In this document: positions 63,831 to 64,000 of the stretch, piece after piece
Layout of the letters: every line of letters begins with the position of its first letter
Position numbering within the stretch: the first letter of the stretch is position 1
NCBI GenBank assembly: GCA_026018925.1
Contig: JAKSZU010000004.1
Span: 108,621,498-108,685,497 of the forward strand
DNA: 64,000 bases
Source of the DNA: Tupaia tana
Taxonomy: Eukaryota > Chordata > Mammalia > Scandentia > Tupaiidae
Direction: 5' to 3'
Program-made: the position numbers and the translations under genes
Notes under the pieces: generated by a model
What the model saw: the letters and a program-made list of their open reading frames with translations, nothing else
What the model was told of the DNA's origin: nothing
Database searches by the model: none

Positions 63831-64000
63831 ACTTTTTCATTTAAACACAGGATTTGGAGGAGCTCTGGGGTTACCGTATGGTCGCCAGTAAATAAGGCCT
63901 CTCCTTGATCGAGCACAGCCAGCTGACATCCGAAACTGCCACTGAAGAACACAGAGCCCGACGCTTCCCCACCTCGCAGCGTCCGGCAGCCCCAAGTCCT

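Larger units (their letters stand above)
37921..64000 (-). other. LMX1A: LMX1A intron upstream of the LIM2 exon (partial)
   Basis: In the transcript direction this intron lies between the LIM1 and LIM2 exons. At least 26 kb is present and no LIM1 exon motif (CEGCQRVI, WHEQC, YCKYDYEK) was found, so it continues past the window. It is GC-richer than the other intron and holds a minisatellite, SINE arrays, LTRs and CTCF-like motifs. Confidence 0.78.

Overview
The window looks like nuclear DNA of a placental mammal. About half of it is interspersed repeats, dominated by one tRNA-derived SINE family, with older L1, MIR, L2-like, MaLR/ERVL LTR and mariner-derived copies. The best guess for the species is a tree shrew (Tupaia/Scandentia). 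One SINE at 55376-55680 joins a tRNA-like head to two 7SL (Alu)-like segments, an architecture described for tree-shrew Tu SINEs. 7SL-derived SINEs are confined to Euarchontoglires. Short mariner palindromes fit the lineage-specific mariner reported from Tupaia. The species is an inference; mammalian origin is near certain.

Only one protein-coding segment is supported: a 233-bp internal exon on the minus strand (37688-37920). It encodes the second LIM domain of the LIM-homeodomain transcription factor LMX1A and has good splice sites at both ends. The rest is read as the two flanking LMX1A introns. At least 26 kb of the intron towards the LIM1 exon lies at higher coordinates, and at least 37.7 kb of the intron towards the homeodomain exons lies at lower coordinates. 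No other LMX1A exon and no second gene was recognised.

Layout. 1-15 kb: SINE-rich intron with a MaLR-type LTR (7169-7852), a hAT-like fragment, MIRs and nested SINEs. 15.2-18.5 kb: largely repeat-free, with a CpG-rich core (about 15.7-16.7 kb) carrying a CRE palindrome and several TAAT homeodomain sites, the best regulatory candidate here. 18.5-24.7 kb: mixed unique sequence and SINEs. 24.7-31.5 kb: a decayed L1M-type LINE interrupted by SINEs, a mariner MITE and an LTR that itself holds two SINEs. 32-37.5 kb: unique sequence, SINEs and an MLT1-like LTR ending about 170 bp from the exon. 38-64 kb: a minisatellite at 41.2-41.6 kb, a head-to-tail SINE array at 45-46 kb, an MLT2-like LTR, a perfect CTCF-core match at 48.8 kb, several young SINEs with clear target-site duplications (TSDs), an antisense L1 tail and GC-richer unique intron.

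No new multi-gene system is visible. The interest lies in cis-regulatory candidates inside a developmental gene and in unusual retrotransposon structures. Repeat-family names come from recalled consensus sequences without a database search, and repeat boundaries are good to about 5-20 bp unless a target-site duplication is cited.
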